A DNA stretch of 64,000 bases from Xanthomonas sp. AM6. GTDB taxonomy: Bacteria > Pseudomonadota > Gammaproteobacteria > Xanthomonadales > Xanthomonadaceae. Position 1 is the stretch's first letter; each line of letters opens with the position of its first letter. The position numbers and the translations under genes are program-made. The notes under the pieces were generated by a model that was given only the letters and a program-made list of their open reading frames with translations, was not told where the DNA came from and did not search any database. The stretch is from positions 3,436,501 through 3,500,500 of the forward strand of contig NZ_CP106869.1 in assembly GCF_025665335.1 (NCBI RefSeq), in the 5' to 3' direction. Below, one piece after another: positions 21,528 to 29,780 of the stretch.

Positions 21528-22172
21528 ATGGCCAACCGTGTTGTTCCCGATCCGGCCCGCTTGGTGATGCGCACCCACGCGCGCGCGCTGCTGCGCGATC
21601 CGCGCGACGCCGCCGCGCACCTGGCGCGCCTGCATGCGGCGCTGCAGTTGCGCGACAACGAGCCGGCGCAGGGCGTGCTCGCCGACCTGTTCGTGGCGCT
21701 GCCGCGGCACGATGCGGCGTTGCGCCAGGTGGCGCTGCAGATGGCGGCCGCGCATCTGGCCCCGCACGTGGCCGAAGCCTTCCAGCGCCACAGCCAAGGC
21801 CATGCGCTGCTGCCGATCAATGCCCTGGCCACGCGCTGGAGCGTGCTGGCACGGCCGTCCGCCGATGTGCCGGCGCGGGTGCGCCGGGCCAGCCCCGACC
21901 ATTCGCGGCGCATGGTGCGCGAGGTGGTGGAGGCGCTGTGCGACGGCGCGCCGCTGACCGCGGCGCGCTGCGAGCGCGAGTTCCTCGACTACTGCATCAG
22001 TTGCCAGGACAAGCTCGCCTTCATGCTCGCCAGCCGCGAACTGCGCCGCCACGCGCTCGCCCTGGGCGACCGCTGGGACCGTACCGCGCGCTGGCTGCAA
22101 CAGCGCGATCTGCTCGGCGGCCGCAGCGTCGGCGCCGAACTGCCCCTTTCCAACGCAGGCCAGCGGCCATGA
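21528..22172 (+). CDS. uncharacterised helical protein in the Roadblock-PAS operon
   Basis: 214-residue protein that I do not recognise. It is predicted almost entirely alpha-helical, rich in Arg, Ala and Leu, with no membrane segment or signal. Segments that look structured are LVMRTHARALLRDPRDAAAH (near residue 12), ARCEREFLDYCISCQDKLAF (near residue 147, with two Cys) and RWDRTARWLQQRDLLGG. It starts with ATG at 21528, 8 nt after the PhnD-like gene, and its stop overlaps the next ATG. Position in a coupled operon suggests an adaptor or scaffold working with the Roadblock and PAS proteins; this is inference only. Confidence 0.7.
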   Translation: MANRVVPDPARLVMRTHARALLRDPRDAAAHLARLHAALQLRDNEPAQGVLADLFVALPRHDAALRQVALQMAAAHLAPHVAEAFQRHSQGHALLPINALATRWSVLARPSADVPARVRRASPDHSRRMVREVVEALCDGAPLTAARCEREFLDYCISCQDKLAFMLASRELRRHALALGDRWDRTARWLQQRDLLGGRSVGAELPLSNAGQRP

Positions 22173-22789
22173 ACGACGAAGATCCCCTCTGGCTGATGCC
22201 CACGCCGCATGGCGTGCTGCATGGCTTCGCCAGCGCCGCGCCGGACCGCATGCAGCGCGCGTTGCAACTGCTGCTCAGCGCGCACGGCGCCTTGTCGCTG
22301 CCGGAGTGGCGCACGCGCGTGGAGGGCGACGCGCAGCGCCTGCTGGCCGAGGCGCGCGAGCGGCAGTGGATCCAGTTGCTGCGTCGCCCGGTGCCCGGCC
22401 CGGAGATCCGCCTGGACGATTTCGCCCAGCACGTGATCGCGCCGCTGTCGGCCGAACGCCGCGCGGTGCTCGCCTCCGACGGCGGCTTCTGCCTGGGCCA
22501 GTCCGGGCTGCGCCAGGACGAGGCCGACACGCTGAGCGTGGCCGCGGCCGATTTCTCCGGTTTCGCGCAGCGGCAGAGCGCCCGCGGCTGGAGCGGGGCG
22601 CAAGGCTACGTGTCGTTCTACAGCGAACCGCAGCTGCTGCTGCCGGACTGGTCGTTCGTCCCGTTCTGGGTGGATGGCGCCGGCTATTGGCTGATCCTCG
22701 GCGGCGAGGCGCTGCTCAACAACCTGGCGATGGTGGAACTGGTGTGGAGCATCCGCCTGGCGGCGGCACGGTTCGCGCCACCGGGGTGA
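22169..22789 (+). CDS. uncharacterised protein with a probable second Roadblock/LC7 fold
   Basis: 206-residue soluble protein. The first 85 residues are helical (PDRMQRALQLLLSAHGALSL, LAEARERQWIQLL) and could be a winged-helix-like or coiled part. Residues about 94-200 follow the Roadblock pattern: AVLASDGGFCLGQSGLRQDE, then AADFSGFAQRQSARGW (central helix), YVSFYSEPQLLL, VDGAGYWLILGGEALLNN and a terminal helix. This would make it a second Roadblock-type partner in the operon, possibly forming a heterodimer with the product of the first gene. ATG at 22169 overlaps the preceding stop. Fold assignment is by eye and needs a profile or structure comparison. Confidence 0.6.
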   Translation: MNDEDPLWLMPTPHGVLHGFASAAPDRMQRALQLLLSAHGALSLPEWRTRVEGDAQRLLAEARERQWIQLLRRPVPGPEIRLDDFAQHVIAPLSAERRAVLASDGGFCLGQSGLRQDEADTLSVAAADFSGFAQRQSARGWSGAQGYVSFYSEPQLLLPDWSFVPFWVDGAGYWLILGGEALLNNLAMVELVWSIRLAAARFAPPG

Positions 22790-22832
22790 AGAGCAGCGAT
22801 TGGGGGATTGGGGATTCGGAAAGGCTGCGCGC

Positions 22833-24020
22833 TCAGACCTTCAGCTCAATGCTCAGCGCGGCGGCGGCGTCGCGGGCGGTCTGCCGCGCTTCGTCGATGC
22901 TGGCGCCGCGCGCCAGGGTCACGCCGACGCGGCGGTGGCCGTGCACGCTGGGCTTGCCGAACAGGCGCAGCGCGGTGTCCGGGGCCTGCAGCGCGGCGGC
23001 GACGTTGCCGAACAGCGGCACGCCTTCGCCATGCGCCAGCAGCGCGCAGGAGGCCGACGGCCCGCTCTGCCGGATGACCGGGATCGGCAGGCCCAGGATC
23101 GCGCGCGCGTGCAGCGCGAACTCGCTCAGTTCCTGCGAGACCAGGGTGACCAGACCGGTGTCGTGCGGCCGCGGCGACACCTCGCTGAACCACACCGCAT
23201 CGCCCTTGACGAACAGTTCCACGCCGAACAGGCCCCAGCCGCCGAGGTCGTCGGTGACTGCGCGCGCGATGTCCTGCGCGCGCTGCAGCGCCAGCGCCGA
23301 CATCGGCTGCGGCTGCCAGCTCTCGCGGTAGTCGCCGTCCTTCTGCCAGTGCCCGATCGGGTCGCAGAACGACGTGCCGCCGGCATGGCGCACGGTCAGC
23401 AGGGTGATCTCGTAGTCGAAGTCGATGAAGCCCTCGACGATGCAGCGGCCGGCGCCGGCGCGGCCGCCGGTCTGCGCGTATTCCCAGGCCGCGTCGATGT
23501 CCGCCTCGCTGCGCAGCGTGCTCTGGCCCTTGCCCGAGGACGACATCACCGGCTTGACCACGCACGGCAGGCCGACCGCGGCGATCGCGGCGCGGTATTC
23601 CTCCGGCGTGTCGACGAAGCGGTACGGCGAGGTCGGCAGGCCCAGCGTCTCGGCGGCCAGGCGGCGGATGCCTTCGCGGTCCATGGTCAGCCGCGCCGCG
23701 CGCGCGGTCGGGATCACCCGCTGGCCGTGGTCGCGCTCCAGCGCCACCAGCGTCTCGGTGTGGATCGCCTCGATCTCCGGCACGATCAGGTGCGGCTGCT
23801 CGCGCGCGATCAGCTCGCGCAGCGCCATCGCGTCGAGCATGTCCAGCACGTGCGAGCGGTGCGCGACCTGCATCGCCGGCGCATCGGCATAGCGGTCGGC
23901 GGCGATCACCTCCACGCCGAAGCGCTGCAGCTCGAGCGCCACTTCCTTGCCCAGTTCGCCCGAGCCCAGCAGCAGCACGCGGGTGGCGGAAGCGGACAGC
24001 GGGGTTCCCAGGGTGGTCAT
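22833..24020 (-). CDS. purT: formate-dependent phosphoribosylglycinamide formyltransferase
   Basis: PurT makes formyl-GAR from GAR, formate and ATP in purine synthesis, an alternative to the folate-dependent PurN. The 395-residue ATP-grasp protein has the expected length: [20 protein letters not shown] at the N terminus, [25 protein letters not shown] (ATP-binding loop, near residue 155), and [17 protein letters not shown] near the metal site. The frame is open upstream, but the ATG at 24020 ([14 protein letters not shown]) gives the family N terminus. It is convergent with the Roadblock operon and divergent from the SPFH gene. Confidence 0.95.
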   Translation of the reverse strand: MTTLGTPLSASATRVLLLGSGELGKEVALELQRFGVEVIAADRYADAPAMQVAHRSHVLDMLDAMALRELIAREQPHLIVPEIEAIHTETLVALERDHGQRVIPTARAARLTMDREGIRRLAAETLGLPTSPYRFVDTPEEYRAAIAAVGLPCVVKPVMSSSGKGQSTLRSEADIDAAWEYAQTGGRAGAGRCIVEGFIDFDYEITLLTVRHAGGTSFCDPIGHWQKDGDYRESWQPQPMSALALQRAQDIARAVTDDLGGWGLFGVELFVKGDAVWFSEVSPRPHDTGLVTLVSQELSEFALHARAILGLPIPVIRQSGPSASCALLAHGEGVPLFGNVAAALQAPDTALRLFGKPSVHGHRRVGVTLARGASIDEARQTARDAAAALSIELKV

Positions 24021-24105
24021 GGCGGCGGTGCCTGCACGGAAAGAGGGGCGCCATTCTAACGGCCCGGGGGGGCGCCCCATCGCACGCGGCACCCTCTTGC
24101 AAACC

Positions 24106-24122
24106 GATATCAAAGTGATATC
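24106..24122 (+). promoter_or_regulatory. GATATC direct repeat over a predicted promoter
   Basis: GATATC occurs at 24106-24111 and 24117-24122, an 11-bp (one helical turn) repeat of a self-palindromic hexamer. It overlaps a predicted promoter: -35 TTGCAA (24097-24102), 16-bp spacer, -10 TATCTT (24119-24124). A bound protein would block RNA polymerase. The ribbon-helix-helix protein encoded two genes downstream is a candidate autoregulator; this is inference. Confidence 0.5.
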
Positions 24123-24151
24123 TTTCCATCACACACTTGGGGGACACCGCC

Positions 24152-25036
24152 ATGAAAGAACGCATGCTTCGCTCGCTACCCGGCATTCCGCTCCTGCTCG
24201 GCGTCCTGGCGCTGGCCGGGGTGGCGCTGTGGCTGTTCGTGGTCGGCATCATCAAGGACCCGGCCACCGGCGGGCCGACCTCGCTGCCGCTGGCGCTGCT
24301 GGCCCTGCTGCTCGGCGCCGCGGCCCTGCTCGGCCTGTGCGGCCTGTATACGGTGCAGCCGAACCAGGCCGCGGTGCTGAGCCTGTTCGGCAAGTACGTG
24401 GGCACGGTGAAGGACAACGGCCTGCGCTGGAACAACCCCTTCTATTCGAAGAAGAAGGTCAGCCAGCGCGTGCGCAACTTCGAGAGCGGCCGGCTCAAGG
24501 TCAACGAACTGGACGGCAGCCCGATCGAGATCGCCGCGGTAATCGTGTGGCAGGTGATCGATGCGTCCGAGGCGGTGTACAACGTCGACGACTACGAGAG
24601 CTTCGTGCACATCCAGTCCGAATCGGCGCTGCGCGCGATGGCCACCAGCTACCCCTACGACCAGCACGAGGACAGCCAGATCTCGCTGCGCAGCCATCCG
24701 GTCGAGATCAGCGAGCAGCTCAAGCGCCACCTCGACGAGCGCCTGACCCAGGCCGGCGTGGACGTGATCGAAGCGCGCATCAGCCACCTCGCCTACGCGC
24801 CGGAGATCGCCCAGGCGATGCTGCAGCGACAGCAGGCCAACGCGGTGATCGCCGCGCGCACGCGCATCGTCGCCGGCGCGGTGGGCATGGTCGAGATGGC
24901 GCTGGCCGAACTGCAGAAGAGCGGCGTGGTGCAGCTGGACGAGGAGCGCAAGGCGCACATGGTCAGCAACCTGCTGACCGTGCTGTGCTCGGACCGCGGC
25001 GCGCAGCCGATCGTCAACGCCGGGTCGCTGTACTGA
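24152..25036 (+). CDS. SPFH / Band 7-domain membrane protein
   Basis: 294-residue protein with two N-terminal membrane helices (about 10-32 and 43-64) followed by an SPFH (stomatin/prohibitin/flotillin) domain: [61 protein letters not shown] helical C-terminal part (about 210-280) should drive oligomerisation. Such proteins organise membrane microdomains or regulate membrane proteases. The ATG at 24152 has GGGGAC 5-10 nt upstream and was preferred to an in-frame TTG at 24137. It begins a plus-strand gene cluster with RHH, DUF4177 and PH-domain proteins. Confidence 0.85.
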   Translation: MKERMLRSLPGIPLLLGVLALAGVALWLFVVGIIKDPATGGPTSLPLALLALLLGAAALLGLCGLYTVQPNQAAVLSLFGKYVGTVKDNGLRWNNPFYSKKKVSQRVRNFESGRLKVNELDGSPIEIAAVIVWQVIDASEAVYNVDDYESFVHIQSESALRAMATSYPYDQHEDSQISLRSHPVEISEQLKRHLDERLTQAGVDVIEARISHLAYAPEIAQAMLQRQQANAVIAARTRIVAGAVGMVEMALAELQKSGVVQLDEERKAHMVSNLLTVLCSDRGAQPIVNAGSLY

Positions 25037-25094
25037 TGCACCAGTTGCATTCCTTTCGCGCGGCCGCCGCCGCGCGGACGCAATGGATCCCCGC

Positions 25095-25274
25095 ATGAGC
25101 GAGAAGAAGGCCTATCCGCTGCGCATCAACGCCGACGTGCTGACGGCGGTGCAGCGCTGGGCCGACGACGAGCTGCGCAGCCTCAACGCGCAGATCGAAT
25201 ACGTGTTGCGCGACGCGCTGCGCAAGGCCGGCCGGCTGCCCAAGCCCGGCGAGGACAAGGAACCCACGCCATGA
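25095..25274 (+). CDS. Arc-like ribbon-helix-helix protein
   Basis: 59-residue protein resembling the Arc/MetJ ribbon-helix-helix fold: [20 protein letters not shown] (beta strand then helix A) and [20 protein letters not shown] (turn and helix B with the conserved NAQIE signature). Such dimers bind DNA with the paired strands. It lies 58 nt after the SPFH gene and overlaps the next start (ATGA). The ATG at 25095 is preferred over 25083. No toxin gene is adjacent, so it is more likely a local regulator than an antitoxin. The GATATC repeats at 24106 are a possible target. Confidence 0.75.
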   Translation: MSEKKAYPLRINADVLTAVQRWADDELRSLNAQIEYVLRDALRKAGRLPKPGEDKEPTP

Positions 25275-25450
25275 GCACACGCTGGAACTACCTCACCGTC
25301 GAAGTGAAGCCCACCTTCCTCGGCGGCCTGAACACCGAACTGATCCAGGCCGAACTGGACCGGCACGGCGCGCAGGGCTGGGAACTGGTCAACGTGATCA
25401 GCGCCGCGCCGCTGCTGCCGACCCTGCTGGTGTTCAAGAAGGCGAACTGA
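25271..25450 (+). CDS. DUF4177-like small protein
   Basis: 59-residue protein: [20 protein letters not shown], then LIQAELDRHGAQGWELVNVI and a hydrophobic end TLLVFKKAN. The pattern W-x-Y-x-T-V-x-V, a helix, then GWELVNV and a final strand is that of DUF4177. Function of the family is unknown. It is translationally coupled to the ribbon-helix-helix gene through ATGA and follows SPFH, so it probably belongs to the same unit. Confidence 0.75.
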   Translation: MSTRWNYLTVEVKPTFLGGLNTELIQAELDRHGAQGWELVNVISAAPLLPTLLVFKKAN

Positions 25451-25451
25451 C

Positions 25452-25505
25452 ATGCGTGCGCAGCTGATCGCCGACACCGCGCAGTGGATCGGCGCGCAGC
25501 GATGA
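25452..25505 (+). CDS. possible 17-residue ORF between DUF4177 and PH-domain genes
   Basis: An ATG 1 nt after the DUF4177 stop opens a 17-codon frame (MRAQLIADTAQWIGAQR) whose TGA overlaps the next ATG. It has no recognised family. It may only serve translational coupling, or be a remnant. Conservation is the only way to decide. Confidence 0.25.
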   Translation: MRAQLIADTAQWIGAQR

Positions 25506-26068
25506 TCGCCATGGACAGGACCTCCCGCACCACGCCTGCCGCCCGCGACTACCGCGTCGCCACGCCCGGGCGCCTGCCGCTGCTGGGCCTGTGGCTGCCG
25601 CTGCTGCTCGCCGCCGGCCTGGTCGTCGCCGCCGCGCTGGCCGACGCCGGCCGCGTGCACGGCGCGCATTGGATCGCCCCGGCGTTGCTGGCGGCGACCG
25701 GCGCGTTCCTGCATGCGTTCTACCTGCGGCGGGGCATCCGATTGCATGGGCGCTGCCTGCTGGTCCGCTCCAGCATGTTCACGTCCCGCACCGACATCGC
25801 GGCGATCGACCTGGCGCGCGCGCGCGTGGTGGACCTGGCCGAACACGGCGAATTCGCGCCGGCCCGCAAGACCGTCGCCTACACATTGCCGGGCTTCAAG
25901 TCCGGCCACTTCCGGCTGCGCAACGGCACCCGCGCGTTCTGCCTGCTGACCGACGCCAGCCGGGTGCTGGCGCTGCCGCTGCGCGACGGGCGCTGGCTGC
26001 TGCTGAGTCCCGAACAGCCGCGGCAACTGCTGCAGGACCTGCAGCGGCTGGCCGCGCGCAGCGCTTAG
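25502..26068 (+). CDS. membrane protein with bacterial PH domain
   Basis: 188-residue protein with two membrane helices (about 28-50 and 58-75), followed by a bacterial PH-like domain of the DUF304/bPH type: FYLRRGIRLHGRCLLVRSSM, FTSRTDIAAIDLARARVVDL, and an end GRWLLLSPEQPRQLLQDLQR typical of these domains. Function unknown; probably membrane-associated scaffolding. Two in-frame starts exist (25502, overlapping the preceding short frame, and ATG 25511). It sits between the SPFH cluster and a VanY-like peptidase. Confidence 0.65.
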   Translation: MIAMDRTSRTTPAARDYRVATPGRLPLLGLWLPLLLAAGLVVAAALADAGRVHGAHWIAPALLAATGAFLHAFYLRRGIRLHGRCLLVRSSMFTSRTDIAAIDLARARVVDLAEHGEFAPARKTVAYTLPGFKSGHFRLRNGTRAFCLLTDASRVLALPLRDGRWLLLSPEQPRQLLQDLQRLAARSA

Positions 26069-26083
26069 CCCTACCCTGTGCGG

Positions 26084-26890
26084 ATGCGCCCCGTTCCCGC
26101 CCTGCTGCTCAACACCGAATGCATCGAACTGTGGCCGGCCGCGCTGCTGCGCGCGCGCGGCAACGCCGACGCGCGCCTGCTGGCCCAGGCGACGTGGCTG
26201 CTGCGCCGCAAGCGCGACGGCCGCTATCTCGCCGTCGCTTCCGCACCCGGCCTGCATGCGCTGGTGCCGCGGCTGATGCACGAACCCGGCATCGACGCGG
26301 CGCTGGACCGCCTCGACGCCCTGCCCGCACGCCGCCAGCCGGACGACGATGCGTTGCTGCCGCTGAGCGCCCTGCACGAACGCCTGGCCAGCCTCGGCCT
26401 GGACGCCGGGGACTACGCGCGCCGCACCGGCCTGCCGATCCAGGCCGAGCCGGCGACCCTGTGCGCCGCCGGCCGCGACCGCTACCGGCGCCCGCTGTGG
26501 CTCAGTGCCGGCGCCGCGCGCGCCTGGCAGGCGCTGCAACGCGCCGCCGCGCGCGAGGGCGTGGTGCTGGAGGCGATCTCCGGCTACCGCAGCCACGACT
26601 ACCAACTCGGGATCTTCGCGCGCAAGTTCGCGCGCGGGCAGAGCCTGCCGCAGATCCTGCAGGTCAACGCCGCGCCCGGCTACAGCGAGCACCACAGCGG
26701 CGACGCGCTGGACATCGGCACGCCCGGCGAGCCGCCGGCCGAGGAGAGCTTCGAACGCACCCCGGCCTTCGCCTGGCTGCGCGCGCATGCCGCCGACTTC
26801 GGCTACCGGATGAGCTATCCGCGCGACAACCCGCACGGCATCGTCTACGAGCCCTGGCATTGGCGCTGGCATGCGCAGGCGCAGGCATGA
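26084..26890 (+). CDS. VanY-type D-alanyl-D-alanine carboxypeptidase family protein
   Basis: 268-residue protein with a C-terminal M15/VanY (LAS) domain. The zinc and catalytic motifs are clear: SGYRSHDYQ near residue 166, SEHHSGDALDIG (SxHxxGxAxD) near residue 203 and YEPWHWRW (ExWH) near residue 257. Members trim stem peptides of peptidoglycan. There is no recognisable signal peptide (start MRPVPALLLNTECIELWPAA), so either export is atypical or it acts on recycled peptides in the cytoplasm. An alternative GTG start is at 26078. The next gene overlaps its stop. Confidence 0.85.
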   Translation: MRPVPALLLNTECIELWPAALLRARGNADARLLAQATWLLRRKRDGRYLAVASAPGLHALVPRLMHEPGIDAALDRLDALPARRQPDDDALLPLSALHERLASLGLDAGDYARRTGLPIQAEPATLCAAGRDRYRRPLWLSAGAARAWQALQRAAAREGVVLEAISGYRSHDYQLGIFARKFARGQSLPQILQVNAAPGYSEHHSGDALDIGTPGEPPAEESFERTPAFAWLRAHAADFGYRMSYPRDNPHGIVYEPWHWRWHAQAQA

Positions 26891-27456
26891 GCGGCCGGTC
26901 GCGGTTCGCCCTGCCGTGGCTGGCGCTGTGCCTGGCCCTGCCGTGGCCCGCCTCCGCGCAGTGGCACGACCGCCACGGCAAGCCGCTGCCCGACAGCGCC
27001 GAGCGCGCGCACGACAAGCAGTTCGCGGCGACGCTGCAGGTCGCCGACGAAGCGGCGTTCGCCCGCTTCGCGCAGGAGTGGGCCGAGACCGATGCCGGCC
27101 ACGGCCCGCAGCTGCGCACGACCGCCCGGGTGCGCCGCGGCGAGCCGCTGCGCGTGGTCGTGCTGTATTCGGGCTGCGCGCCCAGCCCCAACAACGGCGG
27201 CGCCTGCGACGCGCAGATGCGCCTGCAGATGCTGGGACCGGACGGCCGCGTCGCGCTGCAGGAACCGATGCGGCCGCTGACCACCGGCGGCAAACCGGCC
27301 GCCGCGGGCCTGCTGGAACTGGCGCCGCTGTCGCTGCAGCTGCGCTTCGAACCGACGGACGCGCTGGGCGCCTACACCCTGCAGGCCACGCTCAACGACC
27401 CCAGCCAGGATGCCTGGGTGCGCGTGCAGACCCAGCTGGACCTGGTCGCGGATTGA
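26887..27456 (+). CDS. exported protein of unknown function
   Basis: 189-residue protein with a clear signal peptide (hydrophobic core FALPWLALCLALPWPASA, cut near ASA-Q). The mature part looks beta-rich: LRTTARVRRGEPLRVVVLY, then a loop with two Cys (SGCAPSPNNGGACDAQ) that may form a disulfide, and LQLRFEPTDALGAYTLQATL, which looks like an immunoglobulin-like ending. I recognise no family. It is coupled to the VanY-type gene by a 4-nt overlap, pointing to a joint envelope role. Confidence 0.65.
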   Translation: MSGRSRFALPWLALCLALPWPASAQWHDRHGKPLPDSAERAHDKQFAATLQVADEAAFARFAQEWAETDAGHGPQLRTTARVRRGEPLRVVVLYSGCAPSPNNGGACDAQMRLQMLGPDGRVALQEPMRPLTTGGKPAAAGLLELAPLSLQLRFEPTDALGAYTLQATLNDPSQDAWVRVQTQLDLVAD

Positions 27457-27495
27457 TGGCCCGCACCTACCGACATCACTGAGAGCGCACCGCTT

Positions 27496-28932
27496 ATGGA
27501 CGAGCACATCGACACCCGGCGTCGCGCCGCAACCGCCGCCCTGCTCGGCGCGGGCGCGGCATTGGCGCTGCCCGGATGCGGGCGCGATGCCGCCGCCGCG
27601 CCGCAGGTCGCCGACATCGCCGGCATCGACCGCACCGCGGTCGCGCGCATCGCGCGGCCGCGCAGCGTGGCCGAGGTCGCCGCGCTGCTGCGCGACAGCC
27701 GCGGCGCGGTCTCGATCGGCGGCGCGCGCTACAGCATGGGCGGGCAGATCGGCGCCGCCGGCTCGCTGCACCTGGACCTGCGCGACCTCGTCGGCCTGGT
27801 GCGCCTGGACCCGGCCGCGCAGCGCATCCGCGTGCGCAGCGGCATGCGCTGGCGCGACCTGCAGGACCTCATCGACCCGCACGACCTGGCGGTGGCGGTG
27901 ATGCAGAGCTACAGCAACTTCAGCGTCGGCGGCTCGGTCGCGGTCAATTGCCATGGCCGCTATCTGCATGCCGGGCCGATCGCGCACACGGTGCAGGCCT
28001 TGCAGCTGGTCGATGCGCAGGGCCAGGTGCACGAACTCGACCGCGCCCACGATGCCGAACTGTTTGCCGCGGCGATCGGCGGCTACGGCGGGCTCGGCGT
28101 GGTCACCGAGGTGGAGCTGTCGCTGGCGCGCAACGACATGCTCGAGCGGCATGCGCAACAGGTGGCGCTGGCGGAGTATCCGGCGTTCTTCGCCGAACGC
28201 ATCGCCGCCGATCCGCGCGCGGTGCTGCACAACGCCGACCTGCTGCCGCCGCGGTTCGACCGCCCGCTGGCGGTGACCTGGTCGCGCAGCGACGCCGCGC
28301 CCACCGATGCGCGCCGGCTGGTGCCGCGCGGGCAGGACTACGCGCGCGAACAGAACCTGATCTGGGCGGCCTCGGAGCTGCCGCTGGGCGGCGCGCTGCG
28401 CGAGCGCTACCAGACCCGCCCGCTGCTGCACACGCCGGCGGTGATGCGCCGCAACTGCCAGGCCAGCCTGGACGCGCGCTCGCTGGAACCGCGCACGCGG
28501 CGCATGTCCACCTACCTGCTGCAGGAATACTTCCTGCCGCTGCCGGCCTTCGCCGCGTTCGCGCGGCAGATGGGCGCGATCCTGCGCCGCCACGAGGTCA
28601 ACGCGCTCAACGTCTCGATCCGCCACTCGCCCGCCGACACCGTGTCGTTGCTGCGCTGGGCGCCGCAGCCGGTGTTCTCCTTCGTGCTGTACTACAAGCA
28701 GCGCAGCGGCGCCGCGCCGGACCGGGACGCGGCGGTGTGGACCCGGCACCTGATCGACGCGGCGCTGGCGCACGGCGGCCGCTACTACCTGCCGTACCGG
28801 CTGCATGCCACGCCGCGCCAGTTCGCCGCGGCCTATCCCGAGGCCGAGGCGTTCGCGCGGATCAAGCGCCGCGTCGATCCGCAGCGGCGTTTCCGCAACC
28901 GGCTGTGGGACAAATACCTGCCGCAGGGATGA
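27496..28932 (+). CDS. exported FAD-linked oxidoreductase (PCMH type)
   Basis: 478-residue protein with an N-terminal signal TRRRAATAALLGAGAALALP followed by GC, which fits both a twin-arginine signal and a lipobox (L-P-G-C). The FAD-binding PCMH domain follows: IARPRSVAEVAALLRDS, VSIGGARYSMGGQ near residue 74, and SVGGSVAVNCHGR with GGYGGLGVVTEVEL. The rest resembles aldonolactone oxidase / DprE1-type enzymes, ending RVDPQRRFRNRLWDKYL. The substrate is probably a sugar or lactone. A lipid-anchored flavoenzyme is unusual but known in this superfamily. It starts 39 nt after the preceding gene. Confidence 0.8.
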   Translation: MDEHIDTRRRAATAALLGAGAALALPGCGRDAAAAPQVADIAGIDRTAVARIARPRSVAEVAALLRDSRGAVSIGGARYSMGGQIGAAGSLHLDLRDLVGLVRLDPAAQRIRVRSGMRWRDLQDLIDPHDLAVAVMQSYSNFSVGGSVAVNCHGRYLHAGPIAHTVQALQLVDAQGQVHELDRAHDAELFAAAIGGYGGLGVVTEVELSLARNDMLERHAQQVALAEYPAFFAERIAADPRAVLHNADLLPPRFDRPLAVTWSRSDAAPTDARRLVPRGQDYAREQNLIWAASELPLGGALRERYQTRPLLHTPAVMRRNCQASLDARSLEPRTRRMSTYLLQEYFLPLPAFAAFARQMGAILRRHEVNALNVSIRHSPADTVSLLRWAPQPVFSFVLYYKQRSGAAPDRDAAVWTRHLIDAALAHGGRYYLPYRLHATPRQFAAAYPEAEAFARIKRRVDPQRRFRNRLWDKYLPQG

Positions 28933-28990
28933 CGCAGGCTCGCGAACGGGCGCGACCGATGGCCCGCTGTGCACCACGGATGCACGCCTC

Positions 28991-29060
28991 GCAGGAGCGG
29001 CTTCAGCCGCGACCGTGACCTTGCCAGGAGGCGACGGTCGCGGCTGAAGCCGCTCCTACA
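28991..29060. repeat. REP-like inverted pair
   Basis: A plus-oriented copy (CAGGAGCGGCTTCAGCCGCG, 28991-29016) and a minus-oriented copy (GTCGCGGCTGAAGCCGCTCC, 29034-29060) face each other over a 17-nt spacer and can form a long hairpin. It separates the 3' ends of two convergent genes and may act as a transcript stabiliser or terminator. Confidence 0.85.
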
Positions 29061-29095
29061 GAACGCCAGGGCCGTCTGCGCCCGCGTCCGCTGCC

Positions 29096-29776
29096 CTACG
29101 CCTGCGAGCGCGGCGTCGGCGCCTTGGTCATCGCCGCCAGCTCCGCGTGGGCGATGCGCCACAGGTAGAAACTCGCGTAGCTGCGGTACGGCCCCCAGCG
29201 CTCGCCGCGGGCCAGCAGCTCCTTCGGGGTCGGCGGCAGTTCCAGCCCGTCCACGCGCTGGGCGCCCTTGCGGATGGCCAGGTCGTCCACCGGCAGCAGG
29301 TCGGGGCGGCCGAGGCGGAACATCAGCATCATCTCCACCGTCCAACGGCCGATGCCGCGGATCGGCAGCAGCGCCGCCACGATCGCGTCGTGGTGCATCG
29401 TCGCCATCCGCCGCAGGCCGGGGATCTCGCCGGCCGCCTCGCGCCGCGCCAGGTCGCGCAGCGCCAGCGTCTTGTTGCCGGACACGCCGCAGGCGCGCAG
29501 GCCGGGATCGTCGATCCGCGCCAGCGTGTCGGCGTGCAAGCGGTCGCTGCCGATCGCCGCTTCGACGCGGCCGACGATGGTCCCGGCGGCCTTGCCGCTG
29601 AGTTGCTGGAACAGGATCGCGCGCGCCAGCGCATCCACCGGGTCGAACGGCTTGGCCCAGCCCGGCTGCGGCGCGATCGGGCCGATCCGGCGCATCCACG
29701 CGCCGAGCTTGCGGTCGCGCCGGCGCAGATGGTCGTAGGCGGCCTGGGTGTCGAATCCGCGCGAATATCTAGGCAA
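29096..29776 (-). CDS. AlkA-like DNA-3-methyladenine glycosylase
   Basis: 226-residue HhH-GPD base-excision glycosylase expected to remove alkylated purines. The helix-hairpin-helix LLPIRGIGRWTVEMMLMF (near residue 137) and the catalytic Asp in DLLPVDDLAIRKGAQR are plain, and ARAILFQQLSGKAAGTIVGR matches the early helices. There is no Ada domain or iron-sulfur cluster. The start is TTG at 29776, 4 nt after the DUF423 stop; no ATG suits the family start better. It probably lies in one transcript with DUF423. Confidence 0.88.
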   Translation of the reverse strand: MPRYSRGFDTQAAYDHLRRRDRKLGAWMRRIGPIAPQPGWAKPFDPVDALARAILFQQLSGKAAGTIVGRVEAAIGSDRLHADTLARIDDPGLRACGVSGNKTLALRDLARREAAGEIPGLRRMATMHHDAIVAALLPIRGIGRWTVEMMLMFRLGRPDLLPVDDLAIRKGAQRVDGLELPPTPKELLARGERWGPYRSYASFYLWRIAHAELAAMTKAPTPRSQA

Positions 29777-29780
29777 CGCT

